A program made the translations under genes and the position numbers. The notes under the pieces were generated by a model. The model saw only the letters and a list, made by a program, of their open reading frames with translations. It did no database searches and had not been told where the DNA came from. From the NCBI GenBank assembly GCA_963693285.1, contig OY848917.1, positions 29,151,245 through 29,215,244 on the forward strand: 64,000 nucleotides of DNA, written 5' to 3'. Origin of the DNA: Xestospongia muta. Its lineage: Eukaryota; Porifera; Demospongiae; Haplosclerida; Petrosiidae. The stretch's first letter is position 1, and each line of letters starts with the position of its first letter. Of this stretch, positions 19,401-33,800 are shown piece by piece.

Positions 19401-22400
19401 TTTTTGCTGAATATAATCCAAAGCTAGGTGATTGATATAATAATAACTACACAACAAGCTTACATACTTTATACTTAAATGTTATTATTACATTTTGTCT
19501 AGTTTTGGAAAATGTTTCTGAGTGGAACATTGAAAGCATTGATGAAGGACAGGTCTTTGAGAAATCACAGTATGGAATAAAGTTAGTTATCCCACCATCC
19601 TCAGTCGAACAGGGACAGGAAGTGGAAACAAAAGTTAAAATAGTTTCACCAGATGAATCTGAGTTTGAGCTTCCTTTTAATGTTGAGCCTGTCAGCTGTT
19701 TTTACAAGATTGAAACAACAGGAAAATTTTCTAGACCTGTTGAGCTTCATCTCCAACATAATGTTGAGCTTACATCACAAGAGGAAAGTCAACAGCTTGC
19801 TTTTATAACAGCTAAAGGTCCAGCACCTTATAAGTTTGAACTTGTGCCAATTGAAATTGATCAAAAGTTCAAACCTAACGACAACTCAGGTGTTGTAGAA
19901 GTTTCTGATTTCTCTGTATTCAGCATTGTCAAGCAAAAGCTTAAAGCTGTTTTTTGCCGAGAACCATCTTATAGCTATATTATGACTGTTTTTTTCAAGC
20001 ATATGCTAAAGTCCAGTTGGGCAATAGAAGCTGTTGTCACAAGGAATCTTGGGCCCTTTCTCAAGGTATGCAGCTAAAATATCTTTATAGTACTTGTACT
20101 GTTTTGTCTGTTATAGAGAGTTAGGACTGAGAAATGTTTTGAAAATTGGAATAAGATAGAACCAGTCTCTTTCCACTTTGATCCAGAAGTCAATGAAGTG
20201 ACATCTATATTTGTTAATGACTGCTTTCAAATCAAACCATTGAGAAAGCCCTTCAAAGTAAAATATTAACGTTTAGTTAAAAATTTACTTTTATTTGTAA
20301 TAAAGGTCACTAAAAAAGCTGTTGATAAAAGTCAACCAGACACTGCTCTACTTTACTTAAAGTTTAAGGCATCACTCAAATCCAACCAAGACCTTGCAGA
20401 TTTAGAGCTCACTTTTAAAGGAATGAGAGATGGAGAGAGTTTAGTTATTGCTAGTAATGAATTACAAGCAATACAGGGAAAGACAGGTAAGAACATAATG
20501 ATTTGTTATATCAATAATTTAAGAGCTATTGAATTATTTTTCTATTAGATGAATTTCCCAAGTCTACTATTCCAAATACCACTGAGTGTTTGCAGACCTC
20601 ATCTCGAAAAGAAATTTCTTTGGACTTGTTAAGTGAGTGTAAATATGTTCTACATTGTTACTATAAAGTATCCCTATTAGGTAAAGAACCAAAGAAACAA
20701 CATCTTATGTCACTGCTTCACTGTATCAAACATATGTGGGATACTATTGGAGAACAACTTGCTGTACGATATGGTGATATTAAATCTGCTGAATACAACA
20801 TGACATATGACAGTACCAAAAAGCTCTCAGAAATGCTGCAGGTTTGGATTGATAAGAGAACATGTGAGGTGTCTTGGAGAACAGTCATCACTGTTGTAGA
20901 TGACCCTCCAGTTGAAAATAAGAGGGTAGCTGATGAGATATGTGAATTTCTAGCCAGATCAGATATTCAGATTGAGTATCTATCAAGTGGTCAGTTTTAG
21001 TTACATTGTGTACATGTATGTTCATTAGTTTGTCACTATAGGTTACTCTTTTGCTACATTTAGTGCTCCACCTCCAATACCTCCCAGACGAAGGATAAAC
21101 AAATGTATGTTTTCATTTAAATTTTTATATAAATTTATTCTTTATCTTCTTAGCTTCAATTCCACCAATACCTGCTAAAAGAAAAAGTATATTATTGTTA
21201 CATCTAGTAAACATGAGTTATTCCTTTATTATTATTAGGTAAGATTAGTTCTGAAGCTACTCCAGCTCCGATTCCACCAGTGCCAAAGAAAAGAAGTAAG
21301 TTAGCAATTTTAGTTCCTCAATTTAACAGTAATTTATACTTTATTTAGCTCGAATACCTTCTGTAAAGAAACGTAAGTTAACTCTATCTCACTAGCTTAA
21401 ACTTTATGTTCTTATGACTTTAATAGAGGAGCAGGAACTTGATGAAATGGAACAAGAAGCTCCACCACAATCATCTAATCCTATTGGAGTAAACATGCAT
21501 CTTAAATTAATTATAATGTATTTTTATTCAGTTAGGACATGTAGTCAAACCACATTCAACTGTATTTATTGTTGTGTGTAATAGCATATGGAGTTTATTT
21601 GTCCTTTTTGGGAGCCTTGCCACAACACAGACAAATATATCATTCTAATATTGAAATGTTAACTCTCATCTTATCTAGTTTGCTGCTCATCATCTTCATA
21701 AACAAGCTAAACAATGGGAGGAGAAAGATAATGATATGGTAGTAGCTACTAAACGTATGGCTAGACTGATGCTGCAAATGTCAAAGTTTGCAAGGTATTT
21801 TCCACAGAATTAAATGCTTTTCTTAACTCCTATAACATTTTCTTATCAATCTAAAGTTTTTTTTCATTGGATTATAATATGATTATACCTGTAGTTGTTT
21901 GTACTAGTTTGAATTTGTGATATAATATTCTTTATTTTATAGAGATGAAGAAGGTGATGTCACTTCTAAAGATGATTTTATCCAAACAGCTAATCTTATT
22001 GTCAAAGATAGTAAAGAGGTTGTTGAAATAGCATCAAAAGTTGTTGTAGTCTGTACAGACACAAAACTGAAAAATGTGAGTTAGGCAGTACATACATAGA
22101 CTTAGTTAAATCATTATGTCAATAATATATATGTATGTATGTTTATATATATATATATGGTGAATATGATTGTAATTTATATTTTTAGTATCACTTCTTA
22201 ATTGAGATAATTATATAGAAAGTCAGAGTATATATACCTGTGTTTGGCTGTTTAAAAGCTTGTTTTTAATTGTTGTTTTGTATTACTTTACATACAGACT
22301 TTGTCACAAGTTCTTGATGGTATTCCAACTTATGCCACTCAACTCAAAATTAATGTTGGTGTGCATGCAAGAAGAGGAGGAGATGGTATGTTATAAACTG

Positions 22401-22961
22401 AGAAGTATTAGTAGTCAGCCATTGTTATAATCCACAAAATAGAACAGATTTATTTTGACAATTATCCTCTAGCTATAAGACTAGAACAAGAACTCTTTCC
22501 AAAAATATGAAACTAAAGTTAATGTATATTTAACTGTATGTACATACATATTGTGTAATGTTTGAAGAATACTTAGTTTTTATAGTTAATTGATACTTCC
22601 ATGTTTATGAACTTTATATTTAATTATGATAGTACATGTATTTACAATTGTATACCCATATTTATATTATATATATATATATCCATACCTTACATGTAAT
22701 ATTTCTAAACATTACATTCTCTTTTGTTCTATAATTGTACTAGATATCTATTTAACTGAACTTATTTACCATGTGTACTTTCTTCATTTTACAGACCCAG
22801 AGGCAGATAAAGAAGCCACTAGATTGTTGACAGTTAATGCTGAGAATCTCATGACTGCTGTTGGTGTAGTACTTAATACTACAGAGAGTGCTTTAATAAA
22901 AGTACCTCCAGAGGTTCGTGCACATTTGACTGGACTAAGCTGGGTCAAAAAATTGAACTGA
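13692..22961 (+). CDS. Ankyrin-ZU5-UPA-Death-proline-rich-vinculin tail protein, copy 2
   Basis: Exons: 13692-13730, 14639-14734, 14997-15098, 15207-15305, 15474-15572, 16826-16927, 17032-17124, 17469-17643, 17827-17867, 18283-18369, 18647-18745, 18828-18926, 19004-19102, 19250-19427, 19503-20065, 20117-20257, 20306-20486, 20549-20632, 20681-20989, 21042-21104, 21154-21186, 21239-21295, 21349-21372, 21427-21488, 21679-21794, 21943-22075, 22298-22385, 22795-22961. Open throughout, 1142 aa, same domains and phases as copy 1. Exon 8 has a better donor (GTAATG), supporting the splice chosen in copy 1. Exon 5 lost the TPLH core (TRGTAIFLAALSG) and exon 6 has one extra codon (NNSTTPLRMA), both shared with copy 3. 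Intron 14 contains a TGA, unlike copies 1 and 3. Exon 18 is of the DEFPKSTIPNTTECLQ type shared with copy 4 and ends at GTGAGT. Confidence 0.85.
15778..15830 (+). pseudogene. Remnant of the decayed ankyrin exon, copy 2
   Basis: Only the first part remains (after an AG acceptor, ending around the WAAY-like codons). The second half was removed by the deletion whose join GCATATAAAGAGGTCATT is also in copy 3 (29938-29990). Confidence 0.6.
16431..16457. repeat. (AT)n microsatellite, intron 5 of copy 2
   Basis: An uninterrupted TA/AT run; copy 3 has the same run at 30590-30612. Confidence 0.9.
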
Positions 22962-23153
22962 ACTGACAAACTTCATTAGTTGTTATGCCTCTTACTTATA
23001 TTACTGCATTCAATTTGTCTGCCGAATTTGTAGTGTAGTCTCTGAGATATATAGTTTTGTATTTAGTGTGTACTTTCACCAATTGTTATAGTCGTGATAT
23101 ATTAATAATTTCTATATTTAGCTTTAAAAATTATTCTTTTTTGTTTCAAACTA

Positions 23154-23159
23154 AATAAA
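23154..23159 (+). promoter_or_regulatory. Polyadenylation signal, copy 2
   Basis: AATAAA about 193 nt after the copy 2 stop, at the position conserved in copies 1 and 3. Confidence 0.6.
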
Positions 23160-23450
23160 ATTTCACTTATATAATTAATATCTTCAAAGTTCTCAAAGAA
23201 AAAAGGGATAAACAAGAAGGACAACAAACTAATGTACTATCCACGAACAGATGTTCAACAGGGACAAAAGAAAATACTATCATGGCAATGTACTATATAA
23301 GTTGGAAATAAAGTAAACTCAGATAAAAATACAATACATTAAATCAATCAATTAGAATTAGGTTAGATTTTCTATTTATCAAGTCAATTTGGTACAAAAC
23401 AAGATTTTACTGCATGACACAGTAACACTATTGACAACATGTTGTGTAAT

Positions 23451-24588
23451 TTTTTAATTGAAGTGAACCAATATACTGAATAATAGTGCTGCACAACCCT
23501 TTCAGGAAATACCAGTAAGACTGACTGTCAAGCCAGACCCTATAAACAGCACAAGGTTCAGTGAATAGGTGCTCAAGATGTCAACACAGTGGATACTAAC
23601 TTGAGCAGCACAGCATCACTTGGCCCTACACACTTTTCAAATAAGATACTATAATGTTATCTCTTAAAGATATATTAAGTTTTGAAAATTCAATTTCAAA
23701 AAAGTCAGTACACTAAAAAAGCAACCAAAAAAGAGACTTATATAGACTAGACAATAATATTCATACATTGTAAACAAGTATGATGCAGTACATGACTGGA
23801 TAAACAAAACTCCAAATAAGGTAAAACTGCTACAAAGGTTCAATGAAGCATGGTCTTTCTTCCAGACGGATGGCGCCAAGGTGGACAGATGTGTGGAGGT
23901 GGGCTAGGCAAAGCCTTAGGTGTAGCAGGACTAATGGAGTCATATACATCTATAATTCAGTACATTGGTTCACTTCAATTAAAAGTTGCTGAACCTTAGT
24001 AGAGGTCCTATCTACTAATAGTCTCATTAAGCAGTTTTCAACTCACCTTGATGTTAGAGACAAGCCACGTAGTGGTGTCCTGCCCGGGTTGTCCCTAAGG
24101 GATTTGAGACACTATCTCTTTTAAACATCAAGTCATTCTCACTCAGGAAGTCAGCTGAAGAGAGCATCCTTTAACAGCTTGAAACACTCCGCTATGAGTG
24201 ACCGAAGAACTCAACATCATGGTCGTCGTCAGAGATACCATCGTGCTCCTAAGAGCAAGGAAGCACATTACCATCGTAGACTAGATGTATATGACTCCAT
24301 TAGTCCTGCTACACCTGAGGCTTCGCCTAGCCCACGTCCACACATCTGTCCACTTTGGCGCCATCTGTCTGGAAGAAAGACCATGCTTCATTGAACTTTT
24401 GTAGCAGTTTTACCTTATTTGGAGTTTTGTTTATCCAGTCATGTACTGCATCACACTTGTTTACAATGTATGAATATTATTATTTAGTCTATATAAGTCT
24501 CTTTATTTGGTTGCTTTTTTAGTGTACTGACTTTTTTGAAATTAAATTTTCAAAACTTAATATATCTTTAAGAGATAACATTATAGTG
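23451..24588. mobile_element. 1.14-kb foldback insertion with 12-bp target duplication
   Basis: Flanked by the direct repeat ATGTTGTGTAAT (23439-23450 and 24589-24600). The homologous place after copy 4 (about 50640) has no insertion. Inside, 23651-23952 and 24283-24588 are long inverted arms of about 300 bp, and a second short inverted pair lies at 23455-23473 and 23967-23985. The centre is GC-richer than the surroundings and carries an open frame on + (24179-24394, MSDRRTQHHGRRQRYHRAPK and a Pro/Ser-rich end). I do not recognise the frame; it could be a captured gene fragment. The transposition class is unclear. Confidence 0.65.
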
Positions 24589-26075
24589 ATGTTGTGTAAT
24601 ATATTTGTTTCACAATATACCTTTCAGAGTAAATACCATTTTGATTGTGATATATACAATAAAATGGATTATTGATAAATGAAGCTGGAGAATGTACACT
24701 ACAAAGACAGTACATTTGAGCGGACTTATGTTGATATTTATCAATCAAAAAAATTGTCTATAAAATTATTCATTGGCAATTTACTGTATCATTATATTTC
24801 ATTTTATTTTGAGGTGTGTGAACAGAAATATGTGGGTAAAATCTTATGAAAACATGTTCTATAATTATTAATTAGCCATTATTGTGTTTTAGAATAAACA
24901 ATAGTATTAATTTAATGGATAATATCTATTGAAATCTGTTAATTAACAGATTGGATTAATAATGATAATTTAATAGTCAAAGACATTGTATTATCAGAAT
25001 GGATATTTAATGATAATTTGATGTATATTTTTCATTTAAAACTCATTATTTTAGCAGATTGGACTAGTAATGACAATGGAGAAAGACAGTGCATAATCTA
25101 ATTGGATAATTACTGACAAGTTTTTAAGGGGATATTTATTGATTGAAAACTCACTTGCTTACCTCTGCACTAACAATTGAAATGCAATCACCTCTTTACA
25201 TAACTGAACAACCCTAAAGAAGAAATGGTAGTAAGGACATCTCAACATATGGATACAGAAGTATTTCTTTACAGTTTGTAAGAATAGAACTTACAAATGT
25301 TCTTCACTAGTACTGTTGTTATTTTCTTCATATTTGTTACTTTTGCTACATAAATGACATTTTCTACTGTTTTTGAAAGAAGAGTATTATCTTAGTGATA
25401 TACAAATTATACAGACATTACGTTATTGTGGAATGTAAAAAATTAATGCTATTCCCTTATACAAAATTCATAGCTTATTACTCTCTTGAACGTTAACAGC
25501 AGCTAGTGCATATGCTTTAGTTTTTACATATTTTAAGTGGATTTTGGTTTGCAAGATGGTATATCCATTTCTGTCGTGGATTTAAAATAAACTCAACATG
25601 AACAGAGAATAATTTAATTTATAATCATTGTGTTTACTAATAGATTTGGACACACAAGTAACTTGGTTAATCGTAGGGTATAAATCAAGGATGACTTGTC
25701 AATTGCTTCATTGTGTCACATACTTTCTGTTGTTAATATACCATGGACCCACAAGCAACTTGGTAAGGTATAAATCAAGAATAACTTGTCAGTAACATAC
25801 TTCACAGATGATGCTATCAATTGTTGGGAAAAGTCCCTATCTATCTATCTTGCATCTATTATCCCATAGCTATTTACATCTTTGCCTTCAATCATGTCAT
25901 CCCAGAGAGAGAAAGTAAGGTCTAGCCTCTTTTCCTTTTTTATAAGTTGATGGAACAAGCAGTGTGGGGCAGTACCGCAATACTTACATAGTGGTTATAA
26001 ACATTATTACAATTGCCACGTGGAGTTATATATGGAGGAAAAGAAGATACTTGCAATTCAATTTGGATTAGACTT

Positions 26076-26647
26076 AGTCTAGCTAGCTAGATCCTCCTCC
26101 TTTTTGATAAGCTGACGGGCAGATTAGAGGAAACTCTAGAAGGAAAATCTGCATACTGCCCTATTTGAATGAGTGGAATGTGGGGAGTACATAGTGGTTA
26201 TAAATTGTTATTATAATTGCCACATGGAGTTATTTATATATGGAGGAAAAGCAGCTACTTTCAATTCAATTTGATTGGACTATCTTTAAATGATTCGTGA
26301 TTGTCTAAGGATGAGTAGAGAAAGGCCATCTTAAAAGTTTAAGAGAGAAATCATTGTTTTATTTCTTATATTTCAATGATTTCCCTCTAAAACTTTTAAG
26401 ATGGCCTTTCTCTGCTCATCCTTAGACAATGACAAGTCATTTGAAGACAGTCTAATCAAATTGAATTGCAAGTAGCTTCTTTTACTCCATATATAACTCC
26501 ACATGGCAATTGTAATAACACTATGTAAACATTGCAGTACTGCCCCACACATTCCACTCATTCCAAATTTCCAATGCGGCAGTAAACCCAGTTCGCTCCT
26601 CCGCCTGTCAGCTTATCAAAGAAGAGAAGGGTCTAGCTAGATAGATC
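26076..26647. mobile_element. Foldback element, spacer 2
   Basis: Homologue of 11599-12180 with the same AGTCTA/TCTAGACC-type ends and inverted arms. The right arm has a small deletion near 26520. Confidence 0.7.
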
Positions 26648-27870
26648 ATAGTGTGTGAGGTATTCCGTATATTACATTCTTGTATAGTGTAAGAGTGTAC
26701 AGTTAATAAAATTCATTGTTATTATTTGACATTCATTTCCAAAACATTCACTTGTCTCTAGATATAAAGAAGGAAGACAGTTGCCATATTCTCTATAGAA
26801 GTGATTTGATCTCCATGTACTTGACACCATAGACAAAAGAGCTGCACTGACTTGATTTGGCACTTGTTGAATAAATTTGTAGTGGTAAGTTAGATTTTAG
26901 TCACTATATTAAACCACAGCACTCAGTCATTGCTATGTTATGACTGAGCTATACCCCTTAGTTAGCAAACAAGTAAAGCATTTACGACAAGAACTATTGA
27001 AAGTAGATGCTTTGGACTTTTAGTCTTAATAGAAAAGTTATCTTTGTGGTAATGATAATAATAATTGTAATCTGAAATTATGTTTTGTAAAGCACCCTAG
27101 TCTGGCCTGAAGTGTGCTACTATTTCCATTTTTTCTGTCAAGGTTATTGAACTATAATAATTGGAAGGTGCATCACTGATTTTTATATAAAGGCTTTAGT
27201 CAAGTGTTGATGGTGATCTTGGAAAGTGTATAACAGGTAGTCATACATTATTAAGAATATTAAATAAAGGTATTAATGTACATGTGCTTTAAATGTTGAA
27301 AGCTCGAAGACATGGGAACTATAGTAGAATCTAACATTACATATATTGGTGAAATCATAAGTTGTAATATGCCTTAGTTCAAACTGTGCCATTGTTCATC
27401 ATCCACTAGTCACATTGAAGTCTTCAAAGCTGAACATGAGCAGAAACTTGCTAGCCATAATATTCTGCCTGTTAGTAGCTGTAAATATGGTCCAATTTAT
27501 ATAACAAGCATAGATCAATTATTGAACAGGAAATTTTGTAAACATCATGTCCGTAATATTTCATCATCGCCATTTTAAACTGTTTAGTAAATGTTAGATC
27601 CCAGTATAAAAAGGCAGTCTGGGAATAAGACTACTTTTCGTGTGGGAGCATGGCACCCTGGGGAAAGGAGGATATTTCAAGAATGGTGTATTGAACTAGT
27701 ACTAAATTTCATCAGCCAGGAAATAGTCCCAATGTACTCTGGATATCATTAACAATAATTACATATTTTGATAAACTTATTAATTCAATATTCATGCACT
27801 GCTGTCCTCTATAAAATGAATGGATTATTTAATTATTTTAGGTGAATTATAAGGATTCTTATCATGAAGC

Positions 27871-30800
27871 ATGGCTACTATAAAGCACTATTTTGATAAA
27901 AGGAAACAAGTGAGTTTGTATACTAGTATGTACTATAATGTAGTGTAGTCCAAACAATGTATATCGCTCTTATCAACATATACAATAGCTATCCAGTCCA
28001 TCTAAGAAATGTACATTGTGAATTTATTAATAGTATAAAATGTAATGTGTAGGACGTAATAATACAGTATTCTAGTTGTAGACAAATGCATGTATAATAA
28101 TTTTTCAGGCAAAAACTGAGATGGAATGCATACTAAGGAATCAGATTTTTATTATACTACCTATTTACGGAACCCAAAGGCAGACTTCCTTTTCCACTTT
28201 CCAATTTTCAAAATTCCAATTAATGACTCAATTAACTATGGAAGCCGAGGATGGACATTCAAATTCCTATTTCTAATTTCAATCAAATTGGTTTATATGG
28301 AGTTGTAATGTCTGTCCTCGGTTTCTATACTTGATAAATCTACAATATACAACCAAAATCAGGAACCCAACCAAACTGGAAACTTTGTGCTGATACTTGA
28401 TTGTAAGAGACAGCTATGTATTTTACTAAGTAATGAGAAAAACCTTTAAAAATTGAAATTTCAAAATATGCGATCAAAATTGGAAAGTGAAAATGGAAGT
28501 CTTCCTTCGGATTCTGTGCTTATTAGATTTTTGTTCTATTCTTAATCATAATACAATTGCTATGATAATATTATAATAAAGTTATTTATACATTGTGTAT
28601 ATTGTACACAATGGAAAAGCAATTTTAAAATAATTATTGTATCAATGTACACAGCCATTAAGTAATATATTATTAAATATTCAGATACTTGTGTTATATT
28701 GCCAACACATTACATGTCAACTATCAATGAACACAACTTTATTAATAGAAAGATACTATAATTACTGATCTAATATTTATATAATTTTACTTTTCCTGCC
28801 CTAGAATGAAAAGTTAGTAACTGGTGCTCTACTTGGAAACATAGAAGATGTGAGATCATCTCTTGAGAATGGAGCTGATGTTAACACTACCAAAGATGAG
28901 GTATAGTAACTATATAATACATATGGAAGCTAATATTGTAATAACAATCATATTAGCAATGACATTTTGATTATATGTCTAATAAAAAAGTTAATGTGCT
29001 TCATGAAATTATATAATGGAGTTGTGCTAAGTATTTACAGTATAGGTGTGTTGTTTTTAAGTTTTTATAGTTTTGTTAGCCATTTAAAGCTCAAATACAG
29101 TCTTAATGAAGCAATAACTATTAATTACATTTTATGAAGTTTTGTAATTTTCTTAGGATCGACAAACTCCTTTATACCTAGCAGCACAATATGGTCATTC
29201 TGATATAGTATCATTGTTAATAACTGCTGGAGGAGATCCCAATTTTACTCCTAATAAGGTAATTATCTAGTAGGAAAGTTCTATAGACAAATTACCTAAC
29301 TAGAATATTAGTCAAAGAATATGTTGACTGATATTTTACTGTTTTCGGTTTGTGACAATTTTACAGGACCGAACAACACCTTTACATGTGGCATCACGTA
29401 GTGGTTATACAAAAATAGTATCACAGTTAATAGAGGCTGGAGGAGATCTTAATGCTGCTAGTAAAGTAATATGTAGAATTAAACTTTTGAGCAAGAATAC
29501 ATTATGTACATGTGCATGTCCATTTCTCATCATTTATCTTATTCCTATATAAATTTATATAGATAGATAGATATGTTAATTTTAATTCTTTGAAATAAAC
29601 TTGTCTTTGTAAAGTCACATTTGTTTACTTTAGACTCGAGGTACAGCTATATTTTTGGCAGCATTGAGTGGTCACACTGAAATTGTGTCACTGTTAATAC
29701 AGGCTGGAGCGAATCCTAATGCTACTGATAAAGTAATGTTTAATGTCAGGCTTTTCCAATTATGCACAAACTTTCATCACTAATATTTAATTGTAGCCAT
29801 TTTAACTTCTTAGCCAGGATAATAGATAATTACAGTAGCCATCAACCACACAGGCTCAGGGATACCATAATTTTTCTAATTGACTTTTGTCTTTTACGTT
29901 ATTATATTGTGCATTGATGATTGACAGAGTATATTCATCTTTTCTATGAGAGAAAAATACCTTTATATTGGGCAGCATATAAAGAGGTCATTAAGGGAAG
30001 TTTGTACACAAATATACATACATAGCTCATTCTCTCTGATACATTCATAATTTGTTATTGTTAGTCATTATAAAGTTATAGCAATGTCTTGTTGTATATT
30101 ATACCCTGAGTACACTCATTCAACCTGTAACTTTAAAATAAACAAACACTTGGTGGATATATTAATTATATAATTCAAAACAAAATAACTAATAAGTAAA
30201 CGAAAGTTTATAAAAAATTCATTAAATGTAGGAGTGGCAATAAAAACATCTCAAACAAGCCAAACTAGGAATGACAGTATGTATCCCATAGTAGCCACAC
30301 AGAAGTACCTGTTAACTATAAAAATTATCCTTAACCAAAATCCTCACGTTCTATCTAACTGAACACTCTTTTGCTTTTGACTTCTTAAAGCTACTGTTTG
30401 CCTCATATAACTGTTGCAAAGAAAGCATTATGCAGTTGATATTGTGGTTACTATATATGTATGTCCATACTACCATTCCTACTTTGGACTTGTTTGAAAT
30501 GTTTTTCCCGCCATTGCTACATTTAATGATTTTTTCAGAAATTTATTTTACTTGTGTAACATATAGCTATAACAACTCCTCACTTTCAATATATATATAT
30601 ATATATATATATGTATAGATTATAAGCCAAAGTTGTTTTAGATACATGATTTATACACACATAGTCATCAGATAAAAGAGTATGTACCAAGATTGAGTTG
30701 TATAAATGACTTGCACCATGTTGACCAATCTGATTTATTGATAACCATTTTAAACCTTCATAAAATTTGTTTTTATAATGTTGTGATGCATAAGGTAGTG

Positions 30801-33800
30801 AGTTCAGCTAAAGTGACTGCCATAATCTTGGAAATCATAGCCTTGGAAAAGAGTGTATAAGAATTTATATCTCACTGGGAGGTCGATTAGCAATGTGATT
30901 GGTCAATTATGGCATAGCATGATACAATATGTACTATATTGCTGTAATGAACTACTTTATTCTGTTGTATTTTCATATTCAGAATAATAGTACAACACCT
31001 TTACGTATGGCAATATACAAAGGCCATACTGAAATTGAATCACTACTAAAGGATTGTGGAGGAGATCTTAGTATTGATACAAAAGTAATATATATGCATG
31101 TTTGTGTTTGTGTGTATAGGAGTAATTTTTATGTCTTATTGTAAATGATGTCACTCTAACTCAATAATATCATTTCCTTCATGTCCAGAAAACACCCTTG
31201 CATTGGGCAGCAGAAAATGATAAGGTAGAATTAGTTGAAATGTTAATACTGGCTGGAGGAGACCCCAACATTGTTGACCAAGTAATGTGTAGTGTAATGG
31301 CATATTATAACACTAAGCCTTCATTCAAAATTATTTTAGCCACTAAAAATAAATTTGAAAGCATTTATCATTGAGTGATGATTTATCTGTTTTTTAATAT
31401 TGTTTATTAGCATTTAGCAGACACGTATATCATCTGAAGTGATAAGTTGTTAGCCTAATATACTGATTTATCATCAGATGTATTTCTTAAAGGAAAATCA
31501 TTTATTAATAAGATAATTTACATTTTCTTTAGAACGGTAACACTCCATTACACTTTGCCTGTAAACAAGGTCATCTTAATGTTATACACTGCTTGGTACA
31601 TCATGGAGCAGATACAGATATTGTGAATAGTGATGGCAGCACTCCATTAGATAAATGTCAAGATGAAAACAGAAATGATATTGTGGATATCTTTGATTCT
31701 TTCAAAGGTGATGAGAAATACATGACATTATTTAGTGACACAAAGAGAAGGACGTTTTTCAAACAATTCATGGTAATATAATAGACAGATCTAAGCATCC
31801 AGTATTCCAAATAAAGCCATATGATTATAAACTTGACATAATTATTATATTATATGATATTACTGATACGTAACCATTTTCTCCTTTGTAGAAATAACAT
31901 ATGACACTGAGGATCTGGAAACTAGTGATATGGTATGTTTTTGTCTACATCAGTAAGCTAGATGATTTTATTAATTCAGTAGTCATTTTTAGCACAGAAT
32001 AACAAAAAAACGATTTAATTAAATTGTTGATGTGATTTTACAAGTTTCAAGCATCCTTTTTGCATATACATATACATTAGCATGTACATATATGATGTTG
32101 TTACAGTAAACAACAAGCATATATATGAATATAATTTGAAGTCTAAAAGTTACTTTGTACTAAATTTATGAGAGGTATACTGGCATAATTATCTATACTT
32201 CATGCAGAATTTTAGTCATGTTCTCCATCACTTAACAATTTGTATATATGCAGTATTCCTAACATGACTGATTACAATTATATAGTGAAAGATCACTACA
32301 TTAAGTTATTTTAGTAGTTTATTGTGTAATCTTTCTTTCCACAGATATTGTTTGCTGCTGTAAGAAATGGAGATATTGAAAAAGTGAGAGCAGCTCTTAA
32401 TGAAGGAGCTAATGCTAATGCTCAGAATAGGGTAAGTTAATAAACACTAAATTTGTTTGTAGTGTATGAGATAGTCACAGTATCGCTGTTAATATAAGCT
32501 AAATGAACACAAATATTGCTACTAATTATGAAGGAGCATTCAATTTTACCCCCAAAGGATCAAATTTTGAGTACTTTCAAAAACAATTGATTGAGAAAGA
32601 TAATATAAAAATTCCCTAATTTTATTGAACCTTCTAAGGACGATTTGTCTCATAAATTCCTTACTTTGGCATTAATTATTTTGGAATTACATTGTCTTCC
32701 ATTTATAGGATCATAATACACCTTTACACTATGCAGCAGGCAATGGCAACACTGAAATGGTATCACTCCTAATAGAAGAAGGAGGAGATTCTAACATAGC
32801 AAATGATGTAATGTCTCTAGTAGAGCAATTATTGAATGCACCAATAATTCTAACACTTAATATTATCTTAACATTTGTTGTTATTTACAGGACCAGGAAA
32901 CACCTTTACATTGTGGAGTATTTTCAAGTAATACTGACACAGTATCACTCTTGTTACAGGCTGATGGAGATCCCACTATTGGCAATAAAGTAATAGTTTA
33001 TTTAAATACTTTCAATCTACCATGTACATAGTCAGTTATTAAATTAAATCCTCTTTATTTTTTATTTAGTTCCACAAAACACCTTTACATGTTGCAGTAG
33101 ATTTTGGTTATACCAAAATAGTGTCACTGTTAATACAGGCAGGAGGAAATCCTAATGCTTTTTCTCAAGTAATGCCTATATGAAAATATTCTTAACATTA
33201 TATTACTCTGCCAAACTATGCTACTATACAAAATGTTGTTCAGAAGTAATGTATAACTGTCAGTTCTTTATCTTAAATTTTGATCATGTTTTCTAATTTA
33301 TGTTCATTTCCTTAGAGTGGTAATACTCTTTTACATCGTGCATGCCACTATGGCTATGTAGATGTAATTCGCTGCTTGTTGTCTCAAGGAGCAGATCCGG
33401 CAATTGAGAATGATGATGATGAGACTCCATTGGATTTATGTCAAGATCATGATGACATTGTGAAAATTTTTGCTGAGTATAATCCAAAGCAAGGTGATTG
33501 GTATAATAATAACTACACAGCAAGGCTAGATACTTTATACATTAAATTTCTTACGTTTTGTCTAGTTTTGGAAAATGTTTCTGAGTGGAACATTGAAAGC
33601 ATTGATGAAGGACAGGTGTTTGAGAAGTCACAGTATGGAATAAAGTTGGTCATCCCACCATCCTCAGTGGAACTGGGACAGGAAGTGGAAACTAAAGTTA
33701 AAGTAGTTTCACCAGAAGAATCTGAGTTTGAGCTTCCTTCTGATGTTGAGCCTGTCAGCTGTTTCTACAAGATTGAAACAACAGGAAAATTTTCTAGACC

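Larger units (their letters stand above)
23160..27870. other. Spacer between copies 2 and 3, no unit gene
   Basis: The longest spacer. 23280-25860 is absent from the spacers after copies 1 and 3, but 24600-25560 is colinear with sequence after copy 4 (50640-51650). Within it lies an inserted foldback (23451-24588). From about 25860 the spacer rejoins the common type with the large foldback (26076-26647). Nothing else is recognisable as a gene. Confidence 0.6.

Noticed and set aside
22784..22969. Minus-strand open frame across the last exon of the array genes (also 36863-37048 and 49971-50156)
   Set aside because: It is the antisense shadow of the vinculin-tail exon; the plus-strand exon has family similarity and consistent splicing, the antisense frame has neither.
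24025..24110. Segment reading DVRDKPRSG, resembling the linker of Tc1/mariner helix-turn-helix regions
   Set aside because: The match is only a few residues, there is no catalytic region around it and the frame soon stops.
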